A DNA stretch of 5,974 bases, taken from the NCBI GenBank assembly GCA_024641725.1, contig JAHECM010000124.1:1-5974 (forward strand), in the 5' to 3' direction. The stretch comes from Limnohabitans sp. (GTDB lineage: Bacteria > Pseudomonadota > Gammaproteobacteria > Burkholderiales > Burkholderiaceae_C). Positions within the stretch are counted from its first letter, which is position 1, and the number at the start of each line of letters is the position of its first letter. Below are positions 4,988-5,974 of the stretch, in pieces. The notes under the pieces were generated by a model that had not been told where the DNA came from, did not search any database, and saw only the letters and a list, made by a program, of their open reading frames with translations. Both the position numbers and the translations under genes were made by a program.

Positions 4988-5974
4988 TCAGCCGTGCATC
5001 AGCGCGCGAATGCGCTCGCGGGTGATGTGTTCGTCTTCGCTCAGGTACATGTCCTGGCGCAAAAAGGTTTCCATGTCCTGGCGCAGCCGGATCGCTTCGT
5101 CCAGCGTGGGGTTGGAGCCCGCCTCGTAAGCCCCGACCTGGATCAAGTCCATGTTCTGTTGGTACAGCGACCACAAGCGCCTGAAGCGGTTGGCCGTTTG
5201 CAGGTCTTCGCTGGGCAGCAGGTTTTGCATGACCCGCGAAATCGAGCCATTGAGGTCAATGGCCGGGTAGTGCGCCGCGTCCGCCAGCTTGCGCGAGAGC
5301 ATGACCTGACCGTCCAGCGAGGCCCGGGCGATGTCCACAATCGGGTCGTTGGCGTCGTCGCCTTCGGCCAACACGGTGTAGATGGCCGTGATCGAACCAT
5401 GGCCGTGCCGGCCCACGCCCGCGCGTTCGATCAGGTTGGGCAGCAAAGCAAACACCGAAGGCGGATAGCCCTTGGAGGTAGGGGGCTCGCCAATGGCCAG
5501 GCCAATCTCGCGCTGCGCGTGGGCCACGCGCGTCAGGCTGTCCACCAGCATCAACACGTTCAAGCCTTGGTCACGAAAATATTCGGCGATCACATGCGTC
5601 ATGTGAGCGGCTTTGAGGCGCAGCACCGGTGAGACGTTGGCCGGTGCGGCCACCACCACCGACTTGGCCAGACCTTCTTCGCCCAAGGACTCGTGGATGA
5701 AGGCTTGCACTTCTCGGCCGCGCTCGCCAATCAAACCGATCACCACCACATCGGCTTTGGTGAAACGGGTCATCATGCCCAGCAGCACGCTTTTGCCGAC
5801 GCCCGAGCCTGCCACCAAGCCGATGCGTTGGCCGCGACCCAGTGTCAGCAGACCGTTGATGGCTTTGACGCCGACGTCCAGCACGCGGTCAATGGGGCCA
5901 CGCTCCATGGGGTTGATGGGCAGGCCCAGCAGGCCCAGGCGCGTGCTGCACTGCGGGCGGGGTTTGCCGTCCAG
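4988..5974 (-). CDS. fliI: Flagellum-specific ATPase FliI, C-terminal 328 residues (partial)
   Basis: FliI is the hexameric ATPase of the flagellar type III export apparatus, related to the F1 beta subunit. The frame is open from the right edge (starting LDGKPRPQCSTRLG) to the TGA at 4988-4990; the ATG at 5908 is internal, because the preceding residues LLGLPINP are typical of the family. Seen motifs are the Walker A GSGVGKS (5789-5809), GLIGERGRE with the likely catalytic Glu, the Walker B strand VLMLVDSLTR, AQREIGLAIGEPP, KGYPPSVF, and the ATPase signature PAIDLNGSIS. The C-terminal helical part ends in RERIRALMHG. Compared with the roughly 450-residue family length, about 120 N-terminal residues (beta-barrel domain) lie outside. 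All expected catalytic motifs are intact. fliJ follows after 20 bp in the same operon. Confidence 0.97.
   Translation of the reverse strand: MDGKPRPQCSTRLGLLGLPINPMERGPIDRVLDVGVKAINGLLTLGRGQRIGLVAGSGVGKSVLLGMMTRFTKADVVVIGLIGERGREVQAFIHESLGEEGLAKSVVVAAPANVSPVLRLKAAHMTHVIAEYFRDQGLNVLMLVDSLTRVAHAQREIGLAIGEPPTSKGYPPSVFALLPNLIERAGVGRHGHGSITAIYTVLAEGDDANDPIVDIARASLDGQVMLSRKLADAAHYPAIDLNGSISRVMQNLLPSEDLQTANRFRRLWSLYQQNMDLIQVGAYEAGSNPTLDEAIRLRQDMETFLRQDMYLSEDEHITRERIRALMHG

Noticed and set aside
4530..5129. + strand open frame of 199 codons opposite fliJ and the fliI end
   Set aside because: It spans the fliI-fliJ junction antisense, has no ribosome binding site or domain, and its Leu/Gln/Val-rich makeup is the complement of the fliJ coiled coil.
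4968..5174. Upstream extension of the fliJ frame into fliI
   Set aside because: The extra 69 residues are Arg/His/Pro/Gly-rich, unlike a coiled coil, and overlap functional fliI sequence. GGAG before the ATG at 4967 sets the start.

Overview
The window looks like chromosomal DNA from a flagellated, chemotactic Gram-negative bacterium, most likely a betaproteobacterium of the Burkholderiales (Comamonadaceae-like). The reasons are the high-GC codon use, the FliI/FliJ sequences, the small secreted Cache protein beside chemoreceptors, and the surface-adhesin-E-like protein. The genus is a guess, and no RNA gene, CRISPR array, insertion sequence or tRNA was seen.

Left part (1-2606, + strand): a chemosensory cluster. 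The window opens in the last 41 codons of a methyl-accepting chemotaxis protein (MCP). A 62-bp gap with a strong hairpin and a C7 run follows. Next come a small secreted single-Cache protein (191-649) and, 16 bp later, a complete 646-residue MCP (666-2606) with a four-helix periplasmic domain and what I read as four consecutive HAMP units. The two MCP tails are clearly paralogous. The Cache protein lies between two receptors and may be a soluble partner of one of them (inference).

Middle (2607-4088): an intergenic stretch holds three tandem 11-bp repeats and then a strong hairpin terminator that can serve both converging genes. On the - strand (2742-3995) is an alpha-class carbonic anhydrase. 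It carries an unusual ~195-residue N-terminal part: membrane anchor, coiled-coil stalk, small helical region and Pro/Ala linker. A 93-bp AT-richer gap separates it from a divergent gene.

Right part (4089-5974): a small exported protein resembling the surface-adhesin E family (+ strand) converges with the end of a flagellar export operon on the - strand. This is fliI (C-terminal 328 residues only; it runs off the right edge) followed by fliJ. fliJ appears to be the last gene of its run, and the stop codons of fliJ and the adhesin-like gene are separated by only 24 bp with no visible terminator.

In function, the receptors and the FliI/FliJ export ATPase module belong to the sensing and motility machinery. 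The anhydrase and adhesin-like protein are envelope proteins lying between the two clusters, without a proven link to them. No wholly new system is evident. The most unusual items are the Cache-MCP pairing, the poly-HAMP receptor and the tethered carbonic anhydrase with altered second-shell residues.
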